Part shown: positions 42,973 through 52,287 of the stretch, one piece after another
Position numbering within the stretch: position 1 is the stretch's first letter
Layout of the letters: every line of letters starts with the position of its first letter
DNA from: Lysinibacillus pinottii
GTDB taxonomy: Bacteria; Bacillota; Bacilli; Bacillales_A; Planococcaceae
Length of the DNA: 64,000 nucleotides
Direction: 5' to 3'
Assembly: GCF_024753545.1 (NCBI RefSeq)
Contig: NZ_JANTOO010000004.1
Location: 62,001-126,000, forward strand
Translations under genes and position numbers: made by a program
Notes under the pieces: generated by a model
Databases searched by the model: none
Told to the model about the DNA's origin: nothing
Seen by the model: only the letters and a program-made list of their open reading frames with translations

Positions 42973-44481
42973 TCACACTGATTTTTTTAAGTTTGTTAAA
43001 ATGGCATCTAAATCACCAACCACTTTTTCAAACACATCGATTTTGGTATGAAGTAATTCCAAGATTTTTTCTTCAATGGTATCTTCAATAGCAAGATTAT
43101 ATATGTGAACATCATGCTCCTGTCCCAAACGATGGACACGACCAATTCGTTGCTCTAGCTTCATAGGATTCCATGGTAAATCATAATTGATGACATGATG
43201 ACAAAATTGGAGATTTATCCCCTCCCCACCAGCCTCTGTGGCAATGAGTACTTGTGCTCTTTCTTTAAATAAATGCTTCATATAATCTCGTTTACTTTTA
43301 TTAAATTTACCGTTAAACAGCACACTCGAAATTCCTTTAGAATGTAAATACCATTGTAAGTAGATTTGAGTTGCACGATACTCTGTAAAAATAATAACCT
43401 TATCCTTCGCCTGTTCAATAATCTCAATTGTTTTTTCTGCTTTAGAATTCACTTCTAAGGCCATTAATTTGGCTAAAATGTCTTCCATTTCTTGTGATTG
43501 TCCATGCTCCTTCAGCATATTTGTTATTGTTAATGCTGTAGCTTCCTTGCTACTGCACATTTCCTTCTGCAACGTAATTAACGCAAAAGATCCTTTGTTT
43601 TCAAGTGAGCCAAGGAGATCATAAACGGCTCTTTCTTCTTCCGTAAATGTAATCGGTACAATTTGAACGCAACGATTGGTCCATTCAATACCTGTATCTT
43701 CTCTTCGATTTCTCACCATCACCTGGTTGACCAATTCTTTCAAATAATCATCATGCTCTAGATGATGCTTACTGGCTGAAAAGGCTGATTGGAAGGTATC
43801 GTAGCTTCCTAAATGTCCTGGTTTTAATAAGGAAATTAAATAATATAATTCGAAAACATCATTTTGTATAGGAGTAGCAGTTAATAATAAGCAAAACTTT
43901 TTCTTTAATCCTTGGACGAACTCATAAATTTGTGTTTTATTATTTTTTAATTTATGGGCCTCATCAATAATAATCATATCGTAATCCTGCTCATAAATAC
44001 GTTCCCTATGAGGGCTTTTTTTCGCTGTATCCATACTCATGATTATGACGTCATAGCGCTCTATTGGACAATTTTTTTTATAAGCGATAGCAGGTATATG
44101 AAATTTTAAGTTTAACTCTTCAATCCATTGATTAATCAGAGAAGCCGGCGCTAATATTAACGCTTTTTTTACAAGACCCCTTAAAAGATACTCCTTTAAA
44201 ATCAAACCAGCTTCAATGGTTTTACCTAAACCTACTTCATCTGCTAAAATGGCTTTTCCATTCATGCGCTGAATGACTGTTTCAGCTGCTTCTAGCTGAT
44301 GTGCAAGAGGTTTTAAATTAGGTAAATACTTTGTAGCTTGTAATCCTGTGAAATCAGGGATTAATCTCATTTTTACAATATCATAGTTCATCTTATATAA
44401 TGACCAGCTCTGCCATTGTTCAAGATCATTGACGCGATTGATAAAACCTTCTACCCATTCTGACGACCTCTCTATTTTCAT
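42973..44481 (-). CDS. yqhH: SNF2-family helicase/ATPase (YqhH)
   Basis: A ~502-residue DEAD/DEAH-box ATPase of the SNF2/RapA group. Motif I AILADEVGLGKTIEAGLILKE near residue 75, motif II MIIIDEAHKLKN near 170, motif III LLLTATPIQND near 200, and the second helicase lobe with FTEYRATQ, VLIATEAGGEGINLQFCHHVINYDLPWNPMKLEQRIGRVHRLGQ near 410-450. SNF2 enzymes translocate on DNA to remodel protein-DNA complexes; RapA acts on RNA polymerase. The start is one of several close codons; 44481 is used because GGGGTGATG lies upstream. Cotranscribed with yqhG. Confidence 0.85.
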   Translation of the reverse strand: MKIERSSEWVEGFINRVNDLEQWQSWSLYKMNYDIVKMRLIPDFTGLQATKYLPNLKPLAHQLEAAETVIQRMNGKAILADEVGLGKTIEAGLILKEYLLRGLVKKALILAPASLINQWIEELNLKFHIPAIAYKKNCPIERYDVIIMSMDTAKKSPHRERIYEQDYDMIIIDEAHKLKNNKTQIYEFVQGLKKKFCLLLTATPIQNDVFELYYLISLLKPGHLGSYDTFQSAFSASKHHLEHDDYLKELVNQVMVRNRREDTGIEWTNRCVQIVPITFTEEERAVYDLLGSLENKGSFALITLQKEMCSSKEATALTITNMLKEHGQSQEMEDILAKLMALEVNSKAEKTIEIIEQAKDKVIIFTEYRATQIYLQWYLHSKGISSVLFNGKFNKSKRDYMKHLFKERAQVLIATEAGGEGINLQFCHHVINYDLPWNPMKLEQRIGRVHRLGQEHDVHIYNLAIEDTIEEKILELLHTKIDVFEKVVGDLDAILTNLKKSV

Positions 44482-44552
44482 GATCATCACCCCACCATGT
44501 CAGTATTTCTTCTTATGTTGTCCAAAAAGGAGAAAGCTATGTTCGTTTTATA

Positions 44553-44592
44553 CAAAAAACACCCAATGAATGTAATTATTTCATCGAGTGTT
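44553..44592 (-). terminator. Terminator after the AraC-type gene
   Basis: Leftward ACACTCGATGAA pairs with TTCATTGGGTGT (two wobble pairs), then six T. Confidence 0.75.
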
Positions 44593-44594
44593 TG

Positions 44595-45392
44595 TTAATT
44601 CATATGTTTACGGAAAATGCTCGGTGATAAACCTGTCACTTTTTTAAATACACGACTAAAATAAAAATAATCTGTGTAACCTACTCGCTTAGCTATTTCC
44701 TTTATAGATAAATCAGGCGACCTTAATAGCATTTTCGATTTTTGAATACGTAAATCGGTTAAATAAACATGTGGACTGACACCCATTCTTTTTTCAAACA
44801 CATAGCTCAATTTTCTACGGTCCCAATTACATTCATTCGCTATATCGCTCACAGTAATATTCTTTGTAAAGTTTTCTTGTATATACGTCAAGATGGATGC
44901 TATGTGATAGTCTTTCAACTTCATCAATACAATCATTTCCTCTCATATATTTAAAAAGAGAGCTTTGGATTGAATAAGTGATAAATGACTGCCCTTATGA
45001 CTCATTTCAACTAATTGCTGCACCATGTTCATCCATTTCATGTGCTCTCCTACCTGTATAACAAAATGACTATTATAAAGCGGAAATTTTACATGTCCAT
45101 CAAATAGTTGGAAGTAAATCACTACATATTCTAATTTGGTATCCCTTACGGCCATGTTTTGAATGGGAAAATCGGGACCAACATGGAGGATCCTTCCTTT
45201 TTTTAAGCGATAATTAGTACCTTCTATTTTTATGTCACCTATACCTTTGACTGGGAAGATTAGTCTAGCGACATTTTCCACTGTCCTGTTAGTAACCGTC
45301 TCAGAAGAAATATGGTCAGTAGTGACAGACAGACATGTTAAAGGTGCCATTGAATAAAATTCTAACATTTCTTCTATGCCTACTATCTCCAT
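44595..45392 (-). pseudogene. AraC family regulator interrupted by an in-frame stop
   Basis: One continuous frame encodes an AraC-type regulator with a cupin-like sensor (IKIEGTNYRLKKGRILHVGPDFP) in the N-terminal 149 residues and a C-terminal AraC domain (two helix-turn-helix motifs: ITVSDIANECNWDRRKLSYVF and SIKEIAKRVGYTDYFYFSRVFKKVTG). A single in-frame TGA at 44943-44945 separates the halves; both lie in the same frame, so one base change would restore it. The second half has only a weak ribosome binding site (GAGAGG) so a separate DNA-binding fragment could be made poorly. Read as a recently inactivated gene, or a sequencing error. It neighbours the Fur-controlled reductase. Confidence 0.8.
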
Positions 45393-45460
45393 TCCCTTAT
45401 CATGCTCTTAAAACAATACGAAAGGAACACCTAAAATACATCGAGTGCTCCTAAGATTAA

Positions 45461-46510
45461 TTATTTTAAGCTTTCCTGTAATAGCTTGCGATTACGTTGT
45501 TTAAAAATATCATTATGGGAAGAGACAATACCGCCATCAGAAGCATCGGGCTGAATATATTTTTTCGCACTATTCACTGCGTGCAATGCATCATGAAAAG
45601 CTGCTGCAATTAAATGGATTTTGCCATCATGGTGCAAAATATCTCCTGCCGCATAAAGTCCCGGAATAGAGGATTCACTATTTATAGTACCAGCAATGAA
45701 ATAATCGTTTTTACGTTCAATTGCTAATGGACTATTATCTAATAGTTCCTTATCGCGTACATAGCCATGACTGATAACAACTTCATCGATAGGAATTTCC
45801 GTTATAGTACCTGTTTCATGATTCGTTAAAGCAATCGCTTTAATCATTCCTTCTTGATCATCCGCAATTAATTTCGTAATTTCTGAATTATAATGACATT
45901 CAATGGCACTATTCGTTAGCTCCGTAATTTGAGCCTCATGTGCAGACAATTGATCTTTTCGATAGGTTAAATATACCTTTGACGCTACTTCCATTAACTC
46001 TAATGCCCAATCTACAGCGGTATTACCGCCACCTGAAATGATAACCGCTTTGTTTTTAAATTTTTCATAGGATTTGATGGTGTAGTTTAAATTAGATACC
46101 TCAAACCGTTCTGCTCCCTCAATCTCTATTTTTTGAGGATTAAGGATACCCCCACCAATAGCAACTATGACCGTTTTTGAATAATGAATATTCCCAGACT
46201 CAGCTGTAATAACGAAAATCCCCTCGTCGTTTTTGGCAATTGATAATACCTTTTCATCTGTGTAAATAGAGGGATTAAATGTTAAGGCCTGCTCCACTAA
46301 CTGCTTAATTAGTTGGCCACCTGAAATTGGCGTAACGCCCCCAATGTCCCAAATCATTTTCTCCGGGTAAACATGGATTTTACCCCCGAGCTGTGGCTGT
46401 GATTCAATTAGCTTCGTCTTCATTTCACGTAAGCCACAATAAAAGCTAGAATATAATCCTGCCGGTCCTCCACCAATGATCGTTACATCATACATTTCTT
46501 GTTCAAACAA
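45461..46510 (-). CDS. Ferredoxin-NADP reductase (YcgT/YumC type)
   Basis: A ~349-residue thioredoxin-reductase-like flavoenzyme without the active Cys pair, i.e. ferredoxin/flavodoxin-NADP(+) reductase, which passes electrons from NADPH to ferredoxin. FAD site VTIIGGGPAGLYSSFYCGLR near residue 8, NADP site AVIISGGGNTAVDWALELM near 155 and C-terminal FAD contact GLYAAGDILHHDGKIHLIAAAF near 290. The start is TTG at 46510, nine bases after AAAGGTG; the open frame's GTG at 46522 touches the site. Promoter overlaps a perfect Fur box. In Bacillus subtilis ycgT is a Fur regulon member, which agrees. Confidence 0.85.
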   Translation of the reverse strand: MFEQEMYDVTIIGGGPAGLYSSFYCGLREMKTKLIESQPQLGGKIHVYPEKMIWDIGGVTPISGGQLIKQLVEQALTFNPSIYTDEKVLSIAKNDEGIFVITAESGNIHYSKTVIVAIGGGILNPQKIEIEGAERFEVSNLNYTIKSYEKFKNKAVIISGGGNTAVDWALELMEVASKVYLTYRKDQLSAHEAQITELTNSAIECHYNSEITKLIADDQEGMIKAIALTNHETGTITEIPIDEVVISHGYVRDKELLDNSPLAIERKNDYFIAGTINSESSIPGLYAAGDILHHDGKIHLIAAAFHDALHAVNSAKKYIQPDASDGGIVSSHNDIFKQRNRKLLQESLK

Positions 46511-46633
46511 ATCGTAGCACACCTTTCATTTATGTTATTTCCTATCTCAACAATTGGGCCGTGGTAACAACATAACTACAAAACCCTACTGTATTTTCAT
46601 CTTATAGAAATACTTACTACTTCTTACTCCCTT

Positions 46634-46661
46634 ATTATACGATAATGATAATCATTATCAA
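46634..46661 (-). promoter_or_regulatory. Leftward sigma-A promoter with perfect Fur box (ycgT-like gene)
   Basis: TTGATA (complement of 46656-46661), 16 bases, TATAAT (complement of 46634-46639). GATAATGATAATCATTATC at 46641-46659 fills the spacer. Same 19-bp box as at 10020. Confidence 0.85.
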
Positions 46662-46688
46662 GTAAAACTTCCCATTTTGGAAGCTATG

Positions 46689-46717
46689 TTGTCAATTCTT
46701 ACTATTCTTTAAATAAT
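46689..46717 (+). promoter_or_regulatory. Promoter of the SLH surface protein gene
   Basis: TTGTCA (46689-46694), 17 bases, AATAAT (46712-46717). It lies 30 bases beyond the Fur box, so iron control is less direct here. Confidence 0.5.
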
Positions 46718-46781
46718 CTTTATACGGTATTTACATTGAGCATGTACTCTTAAACTAACATTTAATGGAGGTTTAATATGT

Positions 46782-48893
46782 ATGAAGTATAAAAAATTAG
46801 CTGCCCTAGCAGCAGGCTGTTCCTTAGCTATGGCTACTCTTTTAATAGGAGAAAATCAATCCTATGCGGTAGAAGAGTTACCACCTGAACTTAACTTAAA
46901 TGTCTCCTCTCGCTATGATTCTGGCGTGAAAAATGAAGATGGAGGGGCCACAGAAATTGTTGCCTACAATGCGGACAATTACAAATACTATGTAATCAAT
47001 GGGACAACAAAGCAAATTGAAATCGTCCCTTTACCAAAAAGCTCTTCCTACTCTGCCGTAAAGGTCGAGAAAACGGTCAATCTTGAAAAAGGTTTAAAAG
47101 AAATCAAACCAAACTTCTCTTATGGAGATGTGACAAGTATTAGTATTAACACCGATTCCGATTTGATAGCTGCCGCTGTTCAAGCTGGAGACTATAATGA
47201 CAATGGATTAGCAGTATTTTTAGATTACAACGGTAATATTCTTCATATTGTAGAAGCTGGTAAACAGCCCGATATGATCACCTTTACACCTGACGGGAAA
47301 AAGGTACTTGTAGCAAATGAAGGAGAGCCTCGTGAGGGTTATGAGAAAGCCGTTGATCCAGAAGGCAGTGTTAGTATTATCGAGCTACCAACTGACATTA
47401 CTAAAGCAACGGTAAAGGATATTAATTTCGAGGCTTTAGATTCTCAACGTGAGGAGCTTGTTGCTAAAGGTATCGTTTTAAAGAAAAAGACGAATCCTTC
47501 TGTAGATTTCGAACCTGAGTATATTGCTGTCAATAAAAAAGGTAATACAGCCTATGTTACCTTACAGGAGGCAAATGCAATCGCTACGCTAGATCTTACA
47601 TCAGGTGAATGGAAAAATGTGCAATCACTAGGTTTTAAGGATCATCGTAAGAAAGAAAATGCGCTTGATTTCATGAAAGATAAAAAAATTGAAATCATTC
47701 CTGATAATCTTTACGGCATCTATATGCCTGATGGGATTTCTTCGTATGAAGTGAACGGTAAAACCTATTTAGTGACAGCAAACGAGGGTGACTCACGTGA
47801 TTGGAAAGGCTATGTAAACGAACTTGAAATGGAACTAAGAGGCAATGAAGTTGTGCTTTTTGATACCTCAGACTATGATGGCTTACAACCTGAAAAAATG
47901 TATAGCTTTGGAGGTCGATCTTTCTCTATCTATGAAGCAGAATCAATGACTCAAGTATTTGATAGTGGTAGTGATTTTGAAAAGATTATTGCCCATTCAT
48001 TACCTGACTACTTCAATGCTTCCAATAATAATACAAAGCTTGATAATCGCAGCGGTAAAAAGGGCCCTGAGCCTGAGGATGTGAAAATTGGACAAATCGG
48101 TGATCGCATGTATGCCTTTATTGGTATAGAACGGGTTGGTGGCATCATGATGTATGATATTACAAACCCTAATTCACCATCATTTGTTCAATATATAAAT
48201 AAAAGAGATTTTGGTGAAGATATTAAGGGAGATGTATCACCAGAAGGTTTAGCTTTCATTCCTGCTTCAGCTAGTACTACAGGGCTTCCAACTTTACTTG
48301 CCGCACATGAGGTCAGCGGTACCGTTACTGCTTTTACATTTGGTAGTCCATATAAAAGTTTATTTTTAGATATACAAGGTCATTGGGCACAAACAGCCAT
48401 TGAGGAACTAGCAAATAAGCATTTATTGAATGGTGTAGCTAAGGATCAATTTAATCCAAATGCTCCCATGACTAGAGCACAATTTATAACTGTCCTCAGT
48501 CGTGCACAAAAAATAAATTCAACATCCAAAGCTCCCTTTTCCGATGTAAAAACAGGCGATTATTTTGAGGATGCTATTGGTTGGGCATATGAAAAGAAGC
48601 TAATCAATTCATCCAATGAAATGTTTAATCCTCATAAGCCTATTACAAGAGAGGATGCTGCTGTAATTCTATATCATTTTATAAAATTAACTGAAATGGA
48701 CTTGCCTAACCATCATACTCAACAATTATTTAAGGATGATGCTGCTATTTCTCCTCCTGCAAAGGAAGCGATTTATATTTTGCAGCAAGCTGGAATTTTT
48801 ACAGGTAACAAACAACAATTGTTTCAACCACAAAGCACTTTATCACGCGCTGATGCTACATCGGTACTCTACAAATTATTTACCCTTAAATAA
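46782..48893 (+). CDS. SLH-anchored surface protein with choice-of-anchor I (phosphatase-like) domain
   Basis: A 703-residue exported protein: signal peptide (residues ~1-30, ending NQSYA-VEE), a ~500-residue beta-propeller-like domain of the choice-of-anchor I type (VANEGEPREGYEKAVDPEGSVSII, ANEGDSRDWKGY, NRSGKKGPEPEDVKIGQIGDRMYAFIGIERVGGI, GDVSPEGLAFIPA), and three SLH repeats (from ~535 FLDIQGHWAQ, ~600 FSDVKTGDYFEDAIGWAYEK, ~660 FKDDAAISPPAKEAIYILQQAG) that bind pyruvylated wall polysaccharide. Some relatives act on phosphates. ATG with GGAGG ten bases upstream. A terminator closes it. Lies opposite the Fur-controlled reductase. Confidence 0.88.
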   Translation: MKYKKLAALAAGCSLAMATLLIGENQSYAVEELPPELNLNVSSRYDSGVKNEDGGATEIVAYNADNYKYYVINGTTKQIEIVPLPKSSSYSAVKVEKTVNLEKGLKEIKPNFSYGDVTSISINTDSDLIAAAVQAGDYNDNGLAVFLDYNGNILHIVEAGKQPDMITFTPDGKKVLVANEGEPREGYEKAVDPEGSVSIIELPTDITKATVKDINFEALDSQREELVAKGIVLKKKTNPSVDFEPEYIAVNKKGNTAYVTLQEANAIATLDLTSGEWKNVQSLGFKDHRKKENALDFMKDKKIEIIPDNLYGIYMPDGISSYEVNGKTYLVTANEGDSRDWKGYVNELEMELRGNEVVLFDTSDYDGLQPEKMYSFGGRSFSIYEAESMTQVFDSGSDFEKIIAHSLPDYFNASNNNTKLDNRSGKKGPEPEDVKIGQIGDRMYAFIGIERVGGIMMYDITNPNSPSFVQYINKRDFGEDIKGDVSPEGLAFIPASASTTGLPTLLAAHEVSGTVTAFTFGSPYKSLFLDIQGHWAQTAIEELANKHLLNGVAKDQFNPNAPMTRAQFITVLSRAQKINSTSKAPFSDVKTGDYFEDAIGWAYEKKLINSSNEMFNPHKPITREDAAVILYHFIKLTEMDLPNHHTQQLFKDDAAISPPAKEAIYILQQAGIFTGNKQQLFQPQSTLSRADATSVLYKLFTLK

Positions 48894-48901
48894 TCCTTCA
48901 T

Positions 48902-48930
48902 GCTGTTCGAGTGTTCGAACAGCTTTTTTT
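48902..48930 (+). terminator. Rho-independent terminator
   Basis: GCTGTTCGA pairs with TCGAACAGC, then seven T. Confidence 0.9.
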
Positions 48931-49025
48931 ATTCTAGCTAAAATAAACCTCAATCCATAAATTACTAAAATATACGTAAACGCTAGTTTTTGATACACTA
49001 TTGGAAAAAACCAAAAGAGGTCGTC

Positions 49026-49604
49026 ATGAAAAGAAAAATATTTATTTTACATGAAATATATGGCATCAATCAATTTATAAAAGAACAAGCCGAAGCCTAC
49101 CGTGATGAACATACCTCCGTTTGCTGTGTTTTGCTTTATCCAGAAGGAAAATCCTTCTCATATAAACAGGAACAACAAGCTTATGATTTTTTCTTCCATA
49201 CAGTCGGCTTTGACGCACCTCTTGAGATGCTATCAAAAAACCTACTAGAGGCATGTGAAAAATATGAAGAGGTAGTGCTAATTGGATATAGTGTAGGTGC
49301 TACATTAGCCTGGCGATTATCAACGCTCCCCCTACATCGAGTTATTTGTGTTTATGGCTCACGTATACGCCAATTCCTAGACGTCCAACCATCTTGTCCA
49401 ACCTTGGTCATTCTACCAAGCTGTGAAAGTAGCTTTGATGTGAATGCAATAAAAAATGTACTCGAACATAAATCAAATGTTCAAACAAAGCAATATCACG
49501 GACAGCATGGTTTTATGGATACTTATAATTCCCATTTTTGTCCATCTAGCTACTTTCAAGCACACACAAATATCTTAAACTTTTTAGGAGTAGAACAACA
49601 TTAG
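49026..49604 (+). CDS. Dienelactone-hydrolase-like alpha/beta hydrolase
   Basis: A 192-residue alpha/beta hydrolase: FILHEIYGINQFIKEQA (oxyanion strand, dienelactone-hydrolase type), nucleophile elbow GYSVGATLAW with Ser near residue 83, and a C-terminal HGQHGFMDTYN with the catalytic His near 163. Substrate unknown. The start at 49026 follows AGAGGTCG; the earlier in-frame codon at 48990 has no site. It lies 12 bp before the LytTR-ABC regulator gene and may be cotranscribed with it. Confidence 0.8.
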   Translation: MKRKIFILHEIYGINQFIKEQAEAYRDEHTSVCCVLLYPEGKSFSYKQEQQAYDFFFHTVGFDAPLEMLSKNLLEACEKYEEVVLIGYSVGATLAWRLSTLPLHRVICVYGSRIRQFLDVQPSCPTLVILPSCESSFDVNAIKNVLEHKSNVQTKQYHGQHGFMDTYNSHFCPSSYFQAHTNILNFLGVEQH

Positions 49605-49616
49605 GAGGAACAAACA

Positions 49617-50573
49617 ATGGAAGAAAATATAGATATTTTGGTTGAACCATATATTGAAAGAGGTAATGTGATTTATCCAAGCTTTCCTATAGCCTTACAA
49701 CCCGGCATGATTATAGGCATCTACACAGATGTTTCTAAAATACATACTTTAATGCAATGGTTTATGAAACGAGATCATACATTTACATATTTTCGCGAAA
49801 GTGCTCTCTATGAACGCCTTACTGTTCGTGAGCATATACGGTTTAATTTGAAACTATTCAAACGTACACCTAATGAGGCTGAGGAGTTATTAAAGCTATT
49901 TAGCTTAACTGAACAAAAAAACATGAGAATTAGTAAGCTTTCTACTAGTGAAAAACAACGATTAAAGTTATTGGGTACCTATCTTCAGGAAGTATCGCTT
50001 CTTGTATTAGAAGAACCCTTTCAAAATATCGATGATTTTTCTAAGCAAAATGTCCAACAAATACTAAAAAAACTCACAGAAAGACAAAAAAGCATCATTT
50101 TACTTTCTAATAATCTAGAAGACTTAATGATTGCAAGTACTGCTATACATAGATTAGATGGGGCTGGCTTACATACACTAGACGTTAAAGAGGAAGAATT
50201 AGAGAAAACACCTCCCCCATTTGAAAATTCGCCGATTCGCATTGATAAAATTCCAACAAAGAAAAATGACAAGATTATTTTATTTAACCCGCCCGAAATT
50301 GATTATATTGAAAGTGTTGAAGGCGTCGTTTCTGTTAATGTTGCAGGTGAATCCTACCCATGTACACTATCACTGAATGAGCTAGAGCAAAAATTGACAC
50401 CATTCGGCTTTTTCAGAAGCCACCGTTCATACATTGTTAACCTACAAAAGGTTCGCGAAATCATTACATGGACGCGCAATAGCTATAGCCTTGCACTCAA
50501 CAGCACTGATAAAACTGTTGTGCCTTTGTCGAAAAATAAACTAGCAGATTTAAAGAAAATACTCGGAATATAG
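49617..50573 (+). CDS. LytTR DNA-binding regulator fused to a degenerate ABC ATPase domain
   Basis: A 318-residue two-domain protein. Residues ~1-190 have the outline of an ABC ATPase (PGMIIGIYTDVSKIHTLMQ, RISKLSTSEKQRLKLL signature-like, LLVLEEPFQNIDDFSKQN Walker-B-like) but lack the Walker A Gly-x-Gly-Lys-Ser/Thr loop and the switch His (SNNLEDL instead), so it cannot hydrolyse ATP normally. Residues ~215-318 form a LytTR domain (IDYIESVEGVVSVNVAG, FFRSHRSYIVNLQKVREI). ATG with TAGGAGGAAC upstream. It precedes an ABC transporter and probably regulates it, perhaps by docking into it or its ATPase; that is inference. Confidence 0.85.
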   Translation: MEENIDILVEPYIERGNVIYPSFPIALQPGMIIGIYTDVSKIHTLMQWFMKRDHTFTYFRESALYERLTVREHIRFNLKLFKRTPNEAEELLKLFSLTEQKNMRISKLSTSEKQRLKLLGTYLQEVSLLVLEEPFQNIDDFSKQNVQQILKKLTERQKSIILLSNNLEDLMIASTAIHRLDGAGLHTLDVKEEELEKTPPPFENSPIRIDKIPTKKNDKIILFNPPEIDYIESVEGVVSVNVAGESYPCTLSLNELEQKLTPFGFFRSHRSYIVNLQKVREIITWTRNSYSLALNSTDKTVVPLSKNKLADLKKILGI

Positions 50574-50719
50574 TAGATTTCCCAGGAAATAAACGACTCC
50601 TGTCACCTTCCATATCGTGTTGTTGGTAGTCATTTTTCCTCCTCTCATCTAATTATTGCTGTGTACCTTTCACTTGTTGTTTATAGTTTAGACATCAACA
50701 ACAAACAGGAGGCTTACAC

Positions 50720-51568
50720 ATGAAAGCAGTAATTGATGTACAGCATTTGAAAAAAACTTTTAATAAAGAAATCGCACTACAAGATGTTTCCTTTACTATA
50801 CAAAAAGGAGAAATATTTGGTTTCCTTGGTCCGAGTGGCTCTGGAAAAACAACTACTATTAAAATATTAACTGCGCAAACTGAAAACACTGCTGGAAATG
50901 TTCTATTATTTGGACAGCCAGCAGCTGACATGAAGCAAAGTCAAAATCGTAAACGTTTTGGCATATTAACAGATAACAGCGGTTTGTATACGAGGTTATC
51001 TATAGAAGAGAATTTATTACTCTATAGTAAGCTATATGAGCTGTCAGTCACTGCCGTCAAAGAAGCTCTTGATTTTGTAAATTTATATGCTGATCGCAAA
51101 AAGAAGATAAGTCAGCTTTCAAAGGGCATGATACAGCGTGTTACACTGGCTAGAGCTATAATGCATAAGCCTGAATTATTATTTTTAGATGAGCCTACTT
51201 CTGCACTTGATCCTGTAAATACAGAACATATCTATAATGGTTTACGAAAGCTGAATAACATGGGGACAACGATATTTTTAACAACCCATGATATGAGCGA
51301 GGCCGAAATACTCTGTGACCGAGTTGCTTTCCTGCATAAAGGGAAAATTCGAGCAATTGGCACTCCAAGCGACTTGAAGCAGGAATTTGGCACTGATTCC
51401 ATGACTGTTGAGCTTAAAAATGGTACACAAGAAGTGATCCAAAACGGGGCTCAAGATGCCGAGAAACTGTATCAATGGATGCAAGCCAATGACGTTACTC
51501 GAATCCATACAAATGAACCAACATTAGGCGATATTTTTATGCAAATAACAGGGAGTGATTTAGTATGA
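50720..51568 (+). CDS. ABC transporter ATP-binding protein
   Basis: A 282-residue export-type ATPase with intact Walker A GPSGSGKTTT, signature LSKGMIQRVTLARA, Walker B LLFLDEPTSALDP and switch His LTTHDMSEAE, plus a C-terminal extension of ~60 residues (TVELKNGTQEVIQNGAQDAEKLYQWM) typical of drug or peptide exporters. ATG with AGGAGGC upstream. Its stop overlaps the permease start (ATGA). A TTGTTG/CAACAA inverted repeat (50674-50702) sits just before the gene. With the permease it forms a two-gene exporter. Confidence 0.92.
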   Translation: MKAVIDVQHLKKTFNKEIALQDVSFTIQKGEIFGFLGPSGSGKTTTIKILTAQTENTAGNVLLFGQPAADMKQSQNRKRFGILTDNSGLYTRLSIEENLLLYSKLYELSVTAVKEALDFVNLYADRKKKISQLSKGMIQRVTLARAIMHKPELLFLDEPTSALDPVNTEHIYNGLRKLNNMGTTIFLTTHDMSEAEILCDRVAFLHKGKIRAIGTPSDLKQEFGTDSMTVELKNGTQEVIQNGAQDAEKLYQWMQANDVTRIHTNEPTLGDIFMQITGSDLV

Positions 51569-52272
51569 ATATTTCAATGACAAGAATTCAAGCTATATTA
51601 ATGAAAGATTATAAGGAATTTTCACGTAACTATGCCGTATCTTCGATGGTACTCTTACCAATAATTTTGGCATTTTTGTATAATCAATCTGGTGCATCCT
51701 CTATCAACGCTTATCTCTTACCTATTAATATAACGTTTTCTATGGTAACAGTTTATATACAATGCTGTTTAATTGCAGAGGAGAAGGAGAAAAACACATT
51801 ACGAAGCCTGATGCTCTCCCCTGCTTCACTAGCAGATATTTTAATTGGTAAAAGCCTATTTGTTTTTATCGTAACGATGATCGTGGTAGCTATGTCTATT
51901 TTTATTGTGGGATATAACCCATCTAACCTACTCATTTTAGCTATTTCATTAATACTTTCAACTGTATTTTATATTGCACTTGGAACGATTTGTGGATTAT
52001 TTTCTAAGTCTATAATGGAAGGTTCCATCATTGTATTACCGGTTATCATTATTTTCTCTTTTGGCCCAATTGCCCTAAATTTTGCTTCTACTTATCCAAT
52101 CTTAAAGATTGCAGAATGGTTACCAAGCTCACAATTATTACTGTTAGCCGAAGCATTAGAAGGTAAATATTCAGTGACAGATGTAATCATTCCTATGATG
52201 ACGATAATTGTTTGGTCCCTACTTTCTTGGTTTCTCGCTGCAATTATTTATAAAAAAAGAATGGTCGATTAA
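51565..52272 (+). CDS. ABC-2 type transporter permease
   Basis: A 235-residue membrane protein with about six helices of the ABC-2/fluoroquinolone-type exporter class. AEEKEKNTLRSLMLSPASLADILIGKSL near residue 72 is the typical cytosolic coupling segment (E-K-E-x2-T-x3-L). Probably acts as a dimer with the ATPase. Substrate unknown. Starts inside the preceding gene's stop (ATGA). The operon ends at a terminator shared with the convergent ATP-grasp gene. Confidence 0.88.
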   Translation: MNISMTRIQAILMKDYKEFSRNYAVSSMVLLPIILAFLYNQSGASSINAYLLPINITFSMVTVYIQCCLIAEEKEKNTLRSLMLSPASLADILIGKSLFVFIVTMIVVAMSIFIVGYNPSNLLILAISLILSTVFYIALGTICGLFSKSIMEGSIIVLPVIIIFSFGPIALNFASTYPILKIAEWLPSSQLLLLAEALEGKYSVTDVIIPMMTIIVWSLLSWFLAAIIYKKRMVD

Positions 52273-52286
52273 TGACCATTCTTTTT
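52253..52286. terminator. Bidirectional terminator
   Basis: AAAAAAGAATGGTC pairs with GACCATTCTTTTT; overlaps the last codons of the permease gene. Confidence 0.85.
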
Positions 52287-52287
52287 A

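Noticed and set aside
49617..50573. Annotation as a working ABC transporter ATPase
   Set aside because: No Walker A loop and no switch His; the C-terminal half is LytTR.
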